A DNA stretch of 64,000 bases, from positions 3,038,001-3,102,000 of the forward strand of contig NZ_CP040872.1 in the NCBI RefSeq assembly GCF_006337065.1, written 5' to 3'. A model generated the notes under the pieces. The model was not told the origin of the DNA, made no database searches, and worked only from the letters and a program-made list of their open reading frames with translations. Origin of the DNA: Agromyces laixinhei (lineage in GTDB: Bacteria; Actinomycetota; Actinomycetes; Actinomycetales; Microbacteriaceae). Made by a program: the position numbers and the translations under genes. This document shows, one piece after another, positions 43,345 through 53,104 of this stretch (position 1 is its first letter; every line of letters begins with the position of its first letter).

Positions 43345-45471
43345 ATGTCTGAAATTCGGGTTCGCCGTTCCCTGCCCGAGCGCCTCACGTCTCGTCGAGG
43401 TGCCTGGGTCTCCATCGCCGTCGTGCTGCTCGCATTCGTCGCGCTGTTCGGTCTGTTCGGTCAAGCCGATGCCCCAGCGGGCTCGGATGTCGCTCCGCCG
43501 ACGTCGGAGTCGGCACAGGTCGAAGAGGCGCTGACGCAGTTCCCGAACAACGACGAGCAGTCCGTGCTCATCGTGGCCGCCCGAGACGACGGTGCTGCAC
43601 TCAGCGACGCCGACCTCGCCGCGTTGACGGACCTCGTGCCGGCGATCGACGCGGAGACGGGGCTCGAGGCATCGCCGCCGTTCACGAGCGACGATGGCGA
43701 CGCCGCCGTCATCCAGACCCCCATCACCGTCGGCGAACACAACGGCGAGAACGCGGAGACGATCACGTCGCTCCGCGATGTGCTGGCCGCGAATTCCATC
43801 GACGGGGTGAGCCTCCAGGTGACCGGCGGCCCCGCATTCGGTGCGGATATCTCGGCCGCCTTCGACGGGGCCGATTTCACCTTGCTCATCGTGACCATCG
43901 CGATCGTCGCACTGCTGCTCATCCTGACGTACCGCTCGCCGGTGCTCTGGCTGATCCCGCTCGTCGTGGTGGCGTTCGCCGATCAGCTCGCGGGGAAGGT
44001 CACCGCTGCGGTCGGCACCGCCTTGGACCTGCAGTTCGACGCCGGCATCATCAGCGTTCTCGTGTTCGGCGCCGGAACGAACTACGCCCTGTTGTTGATC
44101 TCCCGCTACCGCGAGGAACTCGGCAAGACCGACGACCACCGTGCCGCGCTGGCCTCGGCCTGGCGAGCGACCGCGCCCGCCATCGTCGCCTCGAACCTGA
44201 CCGTGGTGATCGCACTCGCCACGCTCGTGCTGGCGGTCATTCCCGGCACCCGTGGCCTCGGCATCTCCTCAGCGGTGGGGCTGCTCATCGCGTTGGCCGC
44301 GGTGCTGTTCGCCCTGCCGCCCGTCCTCGCCGTCTGCGGGCGCAGGGTCTTCTGGCCCTTCGTTCCCCGCCCGGGCCAGACCCGGCAGCAGGGGCGCGTC
44401 TGGCACGGCGTCGCGACCCGCGTGGTGCGCCGCCCCTGGGTGGCGCTCGTCGCGGGTGCCGCCCTGCTCGCGGTGATGGGCGCGGGCCTCTTCGGCACGT
44501 CGATCGGGCTCAGCCAGACCGAGAAGTTCCGCGTCGCATCCGAATCCGCAGCGGGCCTCGAGACGCTCTCCGAGCACTTCCCACCCGGCGAAGCGCAACC
44601 GATGGTCGTCGTCACCGACAGCGGCGAGACGAACGAGGTGATCAACGCCATCGAAGACCTCCCGGGCATCGTCCGGGTCACCCCGACCGGAGATTCGGAG
44701 GACGGATCACTCACGAAGCTTCTCGTCACCGGTGAACCGGCTCCGGGTACGCAGGACAGCCTCGACCTCGTCACCGATGTCCGCGATGCCGCTCACGGCA
44801 TCACCGGCGCCGAAGCTCTGGTCGGCGGCCCGGTGGCCGCGGATCTCGACGCCCGCGACGGCAACCTCAGAGATCTGCTGGTCATCGCCCCGCTGGTGCT
44901 CGCGGTGAGCTTCGTCGTGCTCCTCATCCTGCTCCGCTCCCTCGTCGCGCCGTTCCTGCTGCTGTTGGTCAACATCGCGAGTGCGGTGGCTGCGATCGGA
45001 GCAGGCGCCTGGCTGAGCCGGGTGTTCTTCGACCAGGACGCACTCGACCTGCAGGTTCCGTTGCTGTCGTTCCTGTTCCTCGTCGCGCTCGGCATCGACT
45101 ACACGATCTTCCTGGTGCACCGGGCGAAGAACGAAGCCGTCGAGTACGGCACCCGCCAGGGCATGGTGCGGGCCGTCGCCGGCACCGGCGGGGTGATCAC
45201 GAGCGCCGGCATCGTCCTTGCCGCAGTGTTCGCCGCACTCGGGGTGCTGCCGCTCGTCACCCTCGGACAGCTCGGTCTCATCGTCGGACTCGGCGTCATC
45301 GTCGATACCCTCGTGGTACGCACGGTCATCGTGCCGGCGATCTTCAGCCTCGTGGGCGACCGGATCTGGTGGCCGGGACGTGCACCCCACGCCCGGAGAG
45401 CCACGTTCACGCCGCAGGATGGAGAATCGGGTCATGAGGATCATGTCAGGGAACCCGCAACCGTCGGATGA
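43345..45471 (+). CDS. MMPL/RND-family transporter
   Basis: 708 aa. Two repeats, each with an extracytoplasmic domain and a membrane bundle: helix 1 GAWVSIAVVLLAFVALFGLF, the first bundle after DGADFTLLIVTIAIVALLLI, and the second after NLRDLLVIAPLVLAVSFVVL. Conserved FLFLVALGIDYTIFLVHRAK carries the Asp-Tyr pair of MmpL proton-relay helices. Export of lipids or hydrophobic drugs is likely. Its 3' end overlaps the sensor kinase gene by 38 bp. Confidence 0.92.
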   Translation: MSEIRVRRSLPERLTSRRGAWVSIAVVLLAFVALFGLFGQADAPAGSDVAPPTSESAQVEEALTQFPNNDEQSVLIVAARDDGAALSDADLAALTDLVPAIDAETGLEASPPFTSDDGDAAVIQTPITVGEHNGENAETITSLRDVLAANSIDGVSLQVTGGPAFGADISAAFDGADFTLLIVTIAIVALLLILTYRSPVLWLIPLVVVAFADQLAGKVTAAVGTALDLQFDAGIISVLVFGAGTNYALLLISRYREELGKTDDHRAALASAWRATAPAIVASNLTVVIALATLVLAVIPGTRGLGISSAVGLLIALAAVLFALPPVLAVCGRRVFWPFVPRPGQTRQQGRVWHGVATRVVRRPWVALVAGAALLAVMGAGLFGTSIGLSQTEKFRVASESAAGLETLSEHFPPGEAQPMVVVTDSGETNEVINAIEDLPGIVRVTPTGDSEDGSLTKLLVTGEPAPGTQDSLDLVTDVRDAAHGITGAEALVGGPVAADLDARDGNLRDLLVIAPLVLAVSFVVLLILLRSLVAPFLLLLVNIASAVAAIGAGAWLSRVFFDQDALDLQVPLLSFLFLVALGIDYTIFLVHRAKNEAVEYGTRQGMVRAVAGTGGVITSAGIVLAAVFAALGVLPLVTLGQLGLIVGLGVIVDTLVVRTVIVPAIFSLVGDRIWWPGRAPHARRATFTPQDGESGHEDHVREPATVG

Positions 45472-46705
45472 GGCGACCCCCGGCGAGCAGGCGGCGCGGA
45501 CCTTGAGCGCGATGGTCCGGTCGATGCAGGCCGGACAGCACCTGATCACCGCCCTGCTCCTCATCATCGGGGCCGGCCGCGCCCTCGCCGACGGCACGCA
45601 GGTGGCACTGATCCTCGTCTCGAGCCTGGCGTTCGCGGGGTGGTACCTCGGCGGCGCCATCCTCGCGAGCCGGACCCGTGATCGGGCGCTGGGTGCGTGG
45701 TGGCTCGTCGGCCTCGCCGTGATCTGGGTCGGCACGGTGGCGGCGTCGGTCGAATTCGTGTGGCTGGCGTTCTCGCTCTGGCTCCTCGCCGGCCATCTCC
45801 TCCGGTGGCGCTGGGCGGTGGTGTTCTCGGTCGTGGTGTTCGCCGTGGTCGCGGCGACACCGCTCGTGCACACCGGAACGACGAGCTACGCCAACCTCAT
45901 CGGCCCGCTCGTCGGCGGGGTGTTCGCGCTCGGGATCTCGCGCGGCTACGTCGAGCTCATCCGGGACGCCAGGGAGCGTCAGCGGCTCGTGGCCTCTCTC
46001 GTGCAGGCCCAAGCGGAAATGGCGGATCTGCATGAGGAGCTTGCACACACCCAGCGCGAATCCGGAGCGATGGGCGAACGAACCCGTCTCTCCCGAGACA
46101 TCCACGACACGATCGCGCAGGGGCTCTCCTCGGTCACGCTGCTCGTTCACGCCGAACTCGAGAACCATCCCGAGAGCGAATCGGCCCGGGTGCTCCGTCA
46201 GATCGAATCGATCGCCGGCGACAGCCTCAACGACGTTCGTCGGATCGTCGCCGCGCTGGCCCCCGGCGAGCTCGAAGCGGGCGCTCTCGCCGGCGCCCTG
46301 CGGCGCATGCTCGACCGGCTCGCAGAAGAGACGGGGCTTCAGGCCGAACTCCATGTCGACGACGGATTCCCTGCCCTGCCCACGGCCGCGGAGGTGGCAC
46401 TGCTTCGAACCGCGCAGTCGGCACTCGCGAATGTGCGGTTGCACGCCGGCGCGAAACGTGTGGTCGTGAGCCTGGCCGATGTCGAAGACGCGATCCGACT
46501 CGACATCGTCGACGACGGCCGCGGATTCGATGCCGGCGTCTGGGACACGGGGTCGAACCGGGTCGAACTCGGCGGATACGGGCTGCACTCGATGCGGGCC
46601 CGCCTGCGGGAGCTCGGCGGCGGGCTCGATGTGGAGAGCGCGCCCGGCGAGGGCACGGCGCTTTCCGCCCACGTGCCGCTCGGACGAACGATGGAGGAGC
46701 GATGA
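45434..46705 (+). CDS. NarL-type sensor histidine kinase
   Basis: 423 aa from ATG 45434 (GGAG 9 bases upstream); ATGs at 45419 and 45443 are alternatives. Five or six helices (LITALLLIIGAGRALADG to YANLIGPLVGGVFALGISRG), a coiled segment, then HisKA_3 with the phospho-acceptor His in RLSRDIHDTIAQGLSSV, and HATPase_c with DIVDDGRGFD and GGYGLHSMRARL. Coupled to the response regulator by ATGA. The stimulus is unknown; the membrane location suggests envelope sensing linked to the MMPL pump. Confidence 0.92.
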   Translation: MRIMSGNPQPSDEATPGEQAARTLSAMVRSMQAGQHLITALLLIIGAGRALADGTQVALILVSSLAFAGWYLGGAILASRTRDRALGAWWLVGLAVIWVGTVAASVEFVWLAFSLWLLAGHLLRWRWAVVFSVVVFAVVAATPLVHTGTTSYANLIGPLVGGVFALGISRGYVELIRDARERQRLVASLVQAQAEMADLHEELAHTQRESGAMGERTRLSRDIHDTIAQGLSSVTLLVHAELENHPESESARVLRQIESIAGDSLNDVRRIVAALAPGELEAGALAGALRRMLDRLAEETGLQAELHVDDGFPALPTAAEVALLRTAQSALANVRLHAGAKRVVVSLADVEDAIRLDIVDDGRGFDAGVWDTGSNRVELGGYGLHSMRARLRELGGGLDVESAPGEGTALSAHVPLGRTMEER

Positions 46706-47328
46706 AGAAGACGATCACCGTGCTGCTGGTCGACGACCACCCGGTCGTCCGCACCGGCCTTCGGAGCCTCTTCGAGCGGAACGACGAGGTCGACGTCGTC
46801 GGCGAGGCCGCCACGGGCGAGGAGGCAGTCACCCTGTCGGACCACCTTCACCCCGATGTCGTGCTCTGCGATCTCCGCCTCGGGCCCGGAATCGACGGCG
46901 TCGCCACCACCGCGGCACTGCGCGCACAGGATCCGGCGCCGGCCGTCATCATCCTCACCACCTTCGACCGCGACGTCGAGATCATCCGGGCCATCGAGGC
47001 CGGCGCGGCCGGGTACCTGTTGAAGGATGTCTCACCCGACACGATCGTCACTTCCCTCCGTGAAGCCGCCGCAGGCGGAATGGTCCTGGCTCCCGAGATG
47101 GCCAGGCGCGTCGTCGAGGGCATGCGCAAGCCGAGTCTCAGACTCACCGAGCGCGAGATCGAGGTACTCCGCCTCCTTGATCAGGGAGCCTCGAATCGTG
47201 AGATCGCTCGCACCCTGTTCGTGACCGAGGCGACCGTGAAGACCCACCTCGTGCACCTGTTCTCGAAGCTCAACGTCGAGAGCAGGGCCAAGGCAGTGAC
47301 CCTCGCACGCGAGACCGGACTCATCTGA
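46702..47328 (+). CDS. NarL/LuxR-type response regulator
   Basis: A 208-aa protein. Receiver domain VLLVDDHPVVRTGLRSLFER with the phospho-acceptor Asp in VVLCDLRLG; C-terminal LuxR HTH LTEREIEVLRLLDQGASNRE, then EATVKTHLVHLFSKL. Cognate partner of the overlapping kinase. Probably controls the MMPL gene and/or the following DUF2871 gene. Confidence 0.94.
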   Translation: MKKTITVLLVDDHPVVRTGLRSLFERNDEVDVVGEAATGEEAVTLSDHLHPDVVLCDLRLGPGIDGVATTAALRAQDPAPAVIILTTFDRDVEIIRAIEAGAAGYLLKDVSPDTIVTSLREAAAGGMVLAPEMARRVVEGMRKPSLRLTEREIEVLRLLDQGASNREIARTLFVTEATVKTHLVHLFSKLNVESRAKAVTLARETGLI

Positions 47329-47410
47329 CCGAAAGGCGTGGAGATCAACCGTTCGGGTGATCCGCCCCGCGCGCCGCACCGGCAACATGGAACGGAACGA
47401 AAGGGATCCG

Positions 47411-47866
47411 ATGCACAAGCTCTTCTACGCCGCCTTCTTCTACATGCTCGTCGGAGTGGCCTCGGGGCTGTTCTACCGCGAGTTCACCAAGATGAACGAC
47501 TTCCCCGAGGGGCAGTTCACCCAACTCGGCCTCGCTCACACGCACCTGCTCACGCTCGGATTCATCGTGCTCCTGATCGTGCTGCTCCTCGAGAAGGTCT
47601 TCACGCTCTCACGCAGCAAGCTCTTCGCGTGGTTCTTCTGGGTCTACAACGCCGGCGTCGTCCTCACCTCTGCGATGCTGATCACGCACGGCATGCTGAC
47701 CGTCGTCGGTGAGGAATCCGGCGGCATGATCGCCGGAATCGCCGGACTCGGCCACATCCTCCTCACGGCCGGCATGATCCTGCTCTTCCTCGCCCTGCGC
47801 ACGGCGCTTCGTGCAGGCAGCAGTGCCCCCGGCATTCCGGCAGCAGCCGAGGCACCCACCGCGTAG
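47411..47866 (+). CDS. DUF2871 membrane protein
   Basis: A 151-aa protein starting MHKLFYAAFFYMLVGVASGL at ATG 47411 behind AAGGGA. The family pattern GLFYREFTKMNDF and LAHTHLLTLGFIVLLIVLLL with conserved His residues, then VYNAGVVLTSAMLITHGML, is typical. Four helices. Function unknown; the His pattern could bind haem or metal (inference). Follows the two-component genes by 82 bp. Confidence 0.88.
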   Translation: MHKLFYAAFFYMLVGVASGLFYREFTKMNDFPEGQFTQLGLAHTHLLTLGFIVLLIVLLLEKVFTLSRSKLFAWFFWVYNAGVVLTSAMLITHGMLTVVGEESGGMIAGIAGLGHILLTAGMILLFLALRTALRAGSSAPGIPAAAEAPTA

Positions 47867-47956
47867 CCGGCCCGGGGCATCCGCACCCTTCCGGTCGACG
47901 CGATCTCTCCCTAACGTTGGGGATATCGCTTGCCGACCCCCAATGAAGGAGTGCGC

Positions 47957-49198
47957 ATGTCCACGAGACGTCGCCTGCCCGCCATCCTCGCCGCAGCCTC
48001 GATCGGCGCCCTGACCGCCACGGCCCTGGCCGCCACGCCTGCAACGGCACACGACTGGTGGCCAGGTTCCGCCGAGCTTCGCGTGGCCACCTACAACCTG
48101 TCGCTCAACCGAAGCGAGCCGGGCGCGCTCGTGGCTGATCTCAGCACGGGCACGAACGCCCAGGCCAAGACCGTGGCGGAGGTCATCCAGCGCACGAACC
48201 CCGACATCGTGCTGCTCAACGAGTTCGACTACGTCGAGGGCGGTGTCGCCGCCGACCTGTTCCGCGACAACTACCTCGAGGTCTCCCAGGGCGGCGCCGA
48301 CCCGGTCGAGTACCCGTATGCGTTCGTCGCCCCGTCGAACACGGGTGTTCCGAGCCGATTCGACCTCAACAACGACGGCACGATCGGCGGCGGCGACGAC
48401 GCGTTCGGATTCGGCCTCTTCGAGGGGCAGTACGGCATGGTCGTGCTCTCGAAGCACCCGATCGTCGAAGACGAGGTGCGCACGTTCCAGCACTTCCTCT
48501 GGAAGGACATGCCGGGCGCACTGCTGCCCGACGACCCGACCACGCCAGAGCCGGCCGACTGGTACTCGGCCGACGAACTCGAGGTCATGCGCCTCTCGAG
48601 CAAGTCGCACTGGGACGTGCCGATCGAGGTCGGCCGCACGACGATCCACGTGCTCGCCTCCCACCCGACGCCGCCGACGTTCGACGGCCCCGAAGACCGC
48701 AACGGCCTGCGCAATCACGACGAGATCCGCTTCTGGGCCGACTACATCACGCCGTGGTCGTCGCGGTACATCCGCGATGACGCCGGCGAGCGCGGCGGCC
48801 TGAAGCTGCGCGACTCCTTCGTGATCGTCGGCGATCAGAACGCCGACCCGGTCGACGGCGATTCAGCGGATGCCGCGATCCACCAGCTCCTCGAGCATTG
48901 GCGCATCACCGATCCGCTGCCGACCTCCGACGGGGCGGTCGAGGCAGCCGCCCTGCAAGGCGGCGCGAACCTGGCGCACCTGGCCGATCCCGCATACGAC
49001 ACCGCCGACTTCAACGACAACCCCGAGCCCGGAAACCTGCGTGCCGACTACGTGCTGCCGTCGCGCGGCCTCCGGGTGAACGACGCCGGCGTGTTCTGGC
49101 CCGTGCAGGCCGACCCGCTCTCGGCGCTCACGGGCACCTACCCGTTCCCGTCGAGCGACCACCGGCTCGTGTGGGTCGATCTGCGGGTGCGCCGCTGA
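47957..49198 (+). CDS. secreted endonuclease/exonuclease/phosphatase-fold protein
   Basis: A 413-aa protein; the ATG at 47957 follows GAAGGA. Signal peptide (RRRLPAILAAASIGALTATA, then ALAATPATA). EEP core: LRVATYNLSLNR, PDIVLLNEFDYVE (metal-binding Glu), YGMVVLSKHPI, FVIVGDQNADPVDGDS (catalytic Asp-Asn) and SSDHRLVWVDL (final His). Similar proteins are extracellular nucleases or phosphodiesterases. Ends 1 bp from the convergent gene. Confidence 0.9.
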   Translation: MSTRRRLPAILAAASIGALTATALAATPATAHDWWPGSAELRVATYNLSLNRSEPGALVADLSTGTNAQAKTVAEVIQRTNPDIVLLNEFDYVEGGVAADLFRDNYLEVSQGGADPVEYPYAFVAPSNTGVPSRFDLNNDGTIGGGDDAFGFGLFEGQYGMVVLSKHPIVEDEVRTFQHFLWKDMPGALLPDDPTTPEPADWYSADELEVMRLSSKSHWDVPIEVGRTTIHVLASHPTPPTFDGPEDRNGLRNHDEIRFWADYITPWSSRYIRDDAGERGGLKLRDSFVIVGDQNADPVDGDSADAAIHQLLEHWRITDPLPTSDGAVEAAALQGGANLAHLADPAYDTADFNDNPEPGNLRADYVLPSRGLRVNDAGVFWPVQADPLSALTGTYPFPSSDHRLVWVDLRVRR

Positions 49199-49199
49199 T

Positions 49200-49733
49200 T
49201 CAGGCCCCGCCCGGCAGGCCCACCCGGTCGGGCACCGCGCCGACCACGCGGGGCAGCCACGACTCCACCTCGGGCCAGGGGCGGCCGGTCGGCAGGTGCC
49301 GCAGCAGTCCCGCGAGCGAGGCGGCCTCGGGCCAGGGGATGACCCGGATCGGCGCCTCCGAGGCGAGTACGCCGAGCCACCAGTGCCGCCACGTGATCGG
49401 CAACTCCTCGGGGTGGAGCACGACGTAGTAGTCGGGGACGCTGATGGCGCGGCGCCCCGCGGCCTCGACCGCGCGATCGATCTCGAGTTCGAGCACGCCG
49501 AAGGTCGACTGGTCGTCGAAGAACTCGACCCAGGCGGCGGCGACGTGCCCGAGCGGGTCGTGATCGTGCACGAGGTAGGGGGCATTCGCGGTCGTCGACC
49601 AGCGCGTCACCTCGTCGTCGGATGCTCCCTCGAAGCTCTCCGTCCGAACGTTCGCGAAGCCGTGGAGGGCGTGGATCGCCGACGCCGCCTCGTCGCCGAC
49701 GACGACCAGTGTGGTGCTGGCCGGAGCCTCCAT
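49200..49733 (-). CDS. protein of unknown function, 177 aa
   Basis: ATG at 49731-49733: MEAPASTTLVVVGDEAASAI. Soluble, acidic, Trp-rich in the second half (ITWRHWWLGVLASEAPIRVI, PWPEVESWL). ELEIDRAVEAAGRRAISVPD and YYVVLHPEELP suggest an alpha/beta fold. I do not recognise the family. Tight convergent spacing to the secreted nuclease and good codon bias support a real gene. Confidence 0.65.
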   Translation of the reverse strand: MEAPASTTLVVVGDEAASAIHALHGFANVRTESFEGASDDEVTRWSTTANAPYLVHDHDPLGHVAAAWVEFFDDQSTFGVLELEIDRAVEAAGRRAISVPDYYVVLHPEELPITWRHWWLGVLASEAPIRVIPWPEAASLAGLLRHLPTGRPWPEVESWLPRVVGAVPDRVGLPGGA

Positions 49734-49772
49734 TTTCGAATTGTACGTTCGACTGCGACGGAAGTCAGGCCG

Positions 49773-50387
49773 TCAGCTCGCGAGTCGCAGCTCCGCAGCG
49801 CGCTCGTCGAGGCCGATCAGCACTTCGTCGAAGTCGACCCCGCCCACGGTGTGCACGCGCCACGCGGCATCCGTGAACCGCACGAGCGATGACGTGGCGT
49901 TCTCGAGCTTCGGGTAGTGCCGCATCTCGTGGCCGCTGATGGTCGCGAGCGTGTGCCGGATGAGCATGCCGTGCGCGACCGCGAGCACGCGGGCGCCTTC
50001 GTGCTCTCGGGCGATGCGATCGAGACCGCGGATGCCGCGGGGCCCCACTTCCGCGTTGGACTCCATGCCGGCGAAGTCGCGATCCGGCCAGTGCGTGTCG
50101 AGCTCTCCGGCGAACGCGCCCTCGGCTGCGCCGAAGTTCTGCTCGGTGAGTTCGTCGTAGCTGCCGCCGAACGGCAGCCCGAGCGCCCCGGCGATGATCT
50201 CGGCCGTCTCGCGCGCCCGGCCGAGAGGTGAGCTGACGACCACGTCCCACGTTTCACGCTCGAGCGCGGATGCCGCGATGCGCGCCTGCTCGCGACCGGT
50301 GTCGTTCAGCGGAATATCGGTGCGACCCTGCATGCGCGCCGCGAGGTTCCAGTCGGTCTGTCCGTGGCGGATGAGGGCGATCAGCAT
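49773..50387 (-). CDS. histidine phosphatase (phosphoglycerate-mutase-like)
   Basis: A 204-aa protein beginning MLIALIRHGQTDWNLAARMQ: the catalytic RHG motif is at residues 7-9. NDTGREQARIAASAL and SSPLGRARETAEII are conserved, and the second His is in VLAVAHGMLIRH. Acts on phosphorylated metabolites or proteins; a PGM-like phosphatase rather than glycolytic mutase is likely from its size. Substrate unknown. Confidence 0.92.
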   Translation of the reverse strand: MLIALIRHGQTDWNLAARMQGRTDIPLNDTGREQARIAASALERETWDVVVSSPLGRARETAEIIAGALGLPFGGSYDELTEQNFGAAEGAFAGELDTHWPDRDFAGMESNAEVGPRGIRGLDRIAREHEGARVLAVAHGMLIRHTLATISGHEMRHYPKLENATSSLVRFTDAAWRVHTVGGVDFDEVLIGLDERAAELRLAS

Positions 50388-50589
50388 GCGTTTCAGCGTA
50401 GGCGGGGGCGACTGGGCGGATGCTGCGAGTCGAAGCCGGGTGCGAACGCGTCAGGGCAGAACCTGAGGAAACCTCCGTGCGTTGTACGGATGTGGCAACG
50501 GCGGACCGGGCGCACGCTCGTGAGTACATCGCGAGTACGAATCGCGGGCACCACCAAGAACGTCACAGATCACCAGAAAGACACAGATC

Positions 50590-50814
50590 ATGCACATCCG
50601 TACGTTTCTCATCATCCCTGCCGCCCTCGTCGTGGCCGTCCTCGCCGGTTGCGGTCAGGGCCAGGCATCGGGCGTCCGTGCCGGATCCGAGCGGCAGTTC
50701 GTGCCGTCGAGTTCGGTGTGTTACGAGCCCTGGTACATCCGCCAGCACGCGCCCGACGGCCTCTGCGCCGAGACGACCGTCGTCGACGACCGGTCACCGC
50801 TCGGGGGCCCGTGA
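50590..50814 (+). CDS. small lipoprotein
   Basis: A 74-aa protein MHIRTFLIIPAALVVAVLAG followed by CGQGQ: a signal peptide with lipobox VLAGC (Cys21). The mature part of about 54 residues has two further Cys (SSVCYEPWY and GLCAETTV), possibly a disulfide. Not recognised otherwise. No strong Shine-Dalgarno. It lies 73 bp before the LuxR ATPase gene. Confidence 0.65.
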   Translation: MHIRTFLIIPAALVVAVLAGCGQGQASGVRAGSERQFVPSSSVCYEPWYIRQHAPDGLCAETTVVDDRSPLGGP

Positions 50815-50887
50815 CACCGTGACCATCGGCACGGGGCGGGCGACCGCCCGGCTGCGGCATCCGCTTCCCGGGTCTACACTGGGCGCC

Positions 50888-53104
50888 GTGACCGGGCAGT
50901 CGCTCACGCCTCGTGAGAGCGCGGTGCTGGCCGCCATCGAGCGGCGTCTGAACAACCCCGAGATCGCCGCGGAGTTGTTCATCTCGGTGCGCACGGTCGA
51001 GAGTCACATCGCGAGCCTCAAGCGCAAGCTCGGTGCCGAGAACCGTGCACAACTCATGGCTTCGGCGGAGGACCGGCGTGGTCATGCGGCGTCGGTGCGC
51101 CTTCCACGGAACGCGTTCGTCGGCCGCGACGACGACCTGGCCACGCTCGCCGAGCAGGTCGACCGGCACCGCCTGATCACCGTCGTGGGCCCGGGCGGTG
51201 TCGGAAAGACGCGGCTCGCACTCGAGTTCGCGAGCCACGTGCACGGTGAGCGCCTGCCGGTCATCGTCGAACTCGAGCACGCCGAGCCGGGCGATGTCGT
51301 CGCCCGCATCGCGAAGGCCCTCGGCCTCGAGGCCGCCAGCGGAATCGACGTCGCCGCCTGCATCGCCGTCGCCCTGGCCACGCATTCGTACCTGCTCGTG
51401 CTCGACAACATCGACCGCGTCGGGCCGGCCGTCGCCTGGGCGGTGGGCCGAATCCATACCACCGCACCCGACCTGCGGGTGCTGACGACCTCCCGCACCC
51501 CGATCGGCGACGACGCCGAGCACATCCACCCGCTCGCCCCGCTGGCGGCCGACGGCGCGGGTGCCGCGTCGGTCGCCATGTTCCTCGACCGGCTCGGCGC
51601 ACACGGGCGGCACGGCGACCTCGCATCGCCCGGATCGCGCGGCCACCTCGCCTCCCGTGCCGAGATCGACCTCGCCGCCGAGATCTGCGCCCGCCTCGAC
51701 GGCCTGCCGCTCGCGATCGAGCTCGCGGCGGCGTGTGCGCGGCACCTCTCCCTCGCCGAGCTCGCGTCTCGTCTCGAGCGGGACTTCGCCACGCTCGACC
51801 GTGCTGTGCCGCTCGGGAGGCACCGCACGCTGGAGACCGCGTTCGAGTGGACGTGGGACCTGCTCACCGACGAGGAGCGCGACGTGCTCTGCCGTCTCGC
51901 TGCCCTGCCCCGAACGTTCGACGTCGATCTCGCGGCCGCCGTCACCCACCCGGGCGCGGAGGGCGACGTGCTGCGGCTCCTCGACCACTCCATGCTCGTT
52001 CCGGCCGGAGGGTATCCGCGCCGATTCCGCCTGCTCGCCGTGATGCGCGAGTTCGTGCACGCGCGCACCGATCCCGCCATCGTGCGCGAGGTGCTCGAAC
52101 GGCACGCCGAATACCACGTCGAGATCGTCGAGGACTTCGTCAGCCGCGCCCGCGTCGACAACAGCCCCGAGGCGCAGAATCGATCGGTCGGCCTCTGTCC
52201 CGAAACGAACGCCGCGCTGCGCTGGACGCTCGCTGCGGGGCATCCGCTCGCCCTGACCTTCGCTGCCGACCTCTCGATCGGCATCGAGCAGTACGGATCC
52301 GACGTCGACAGCCTGGGCTCGATCGCCATGGCCGCCCGAGACGAGCGGGTGCTCGCCGAGGCATCCGCCGGGCAGCTCCTCGTCATGGGAACGGCGCTCG
52401 CCTACTACGATCTGCAGATCGTCGACGAGCTCGCGGGGCGGGCGCTCGAGGTGGCGCGCGCGCACCCCGACGACGCCCGCACACGGCTCGCGGCCGAGCA
52501 TCTCGCCGGCCTCGCCGACGGATACAGCGGCCGCCAGGAGTCGGCGCTGCTGCACCTCGATGAGGCGGAGCGCATCGCCGCCGAACTCGACGAGTCCTGG
52601 GAGTTGGCGGCCGTACACCACACGCGCGGCCTCGCGCTGCGCGGCGCAAGTCGGGAGGATGCGGCGAGGGCGATCGCCGAACTCGAACAGGCGATGCGCG
52701 GCTACGCACTGGCGGGCGACATGCTGCACGCCAGCAGCGCGCGCTTCAACATGGCGCTCATCTCGGCAGAGGCAGGGCTCGAGCCCGCGCAAGCAGCACG
52801 GTGGGCGGGCGAGTGCGCAGAATACGCGGCGTCGATCGGCAATGAGCACGAGCTCGCGCACGCTCACCTGGTGCAGCAGATGCTGCAGGTTCCGGATGCC
52901 GCGGAGAGCCTCGACGAGCTGCTCGAGGCGTTCCGCCGGCTCGGCGACCTGCGCTGCGTGACGCGGTGCATGCTCCTTCAGGCGGATCGGGCGGAGCCGC
53001 GGGGCCGCAGGCTGCTGCTCGAGCGAGCGCTCGAGTTCGCCGATGCGGGCGGTGACCGCGCGAATCAGACGGCGATCCGCGAGCGCCTCACCGCGATGGT
53101 GTGA
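50888..53104 (+). CDS. HTH-LuxR / STAND-type ATPase regulator
   Basis: 738 aa from GTG 50888. Unusually, the LuxR HTH is N-terminal (LTPRESAVLAAIERRLNNPE, then VRTVESHIASLKRKLG). An NB-ARC/STAND ATPase follows with Walker A VVGPGGVGKTRLALEF and Walker B YLLVLDNIDRV, then a winged helix and TPR-like repeats to the end. TACACT at 50875-50880 ends 7 nt before the GTG, so the mRNA is probably leaderless. Such proteins are signal-integrating transcription activators. The 3' end overlaps a convergent gene by 17 bp. Confidence 0.88.
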   Translation: MTGQSLTPRESAVLAAIERRLNNPEIAAELFISVRTVESHIASLKRKLGAENRAQLMASAEDRRGHAASVRLPRNAFVGRDDDLATLAEQVDRHRLITVVGPGGVGKTRLALEFASHVHGERLPVIVELEHAEPGDVVARIAKALGLEAASGIDVAACIAVALATHSYLLVLDNIDRVGPAVAWAVGRIHTTAPDLRVLTTSRTPIGDDAEHIHPLAPLAADGAGAASVAMFLDRLGAHGRHGDLASPGSRGHLASRAEIDLAAEICARLDGLPLAIELAAACARHLSLAELASRLERDFATLDRAVPLGRHRTLETAFEWTWDLLTDEERDVLCRLAALPRTFDVDLAAAVTHPGAEGDVLRLLDHSMLVPAGGYPRRFRLLAVMREFVHARTDPAIVREVLERHAEYHVEIVEDFVSRARVDNSPEAQNRSVGLCPETNAALRWTLAAGHPLALTFAADLSIGIEQYGSDVDSLGSIAMAARDERVLAEASAGQLLVMGTALAYYDLQIVDELAGRALEVARAHPDDARTRLAAEHLAGLADGYSGRQESALLHLDEAERIAAELDESWELAAVHHTRGLALRGASREDAARAIAELEQAMRGYALAGDMLHASSARFNMALISAEAGLEPAQAARWAGECAEYAASIGNEHELAHAHLVQQMLQVPDAAESLDELLEAFRRLGDLRCVTRCMLLQADRAEPRGRRLLLERALEFADAGGDRANQTAIRERLTAMV

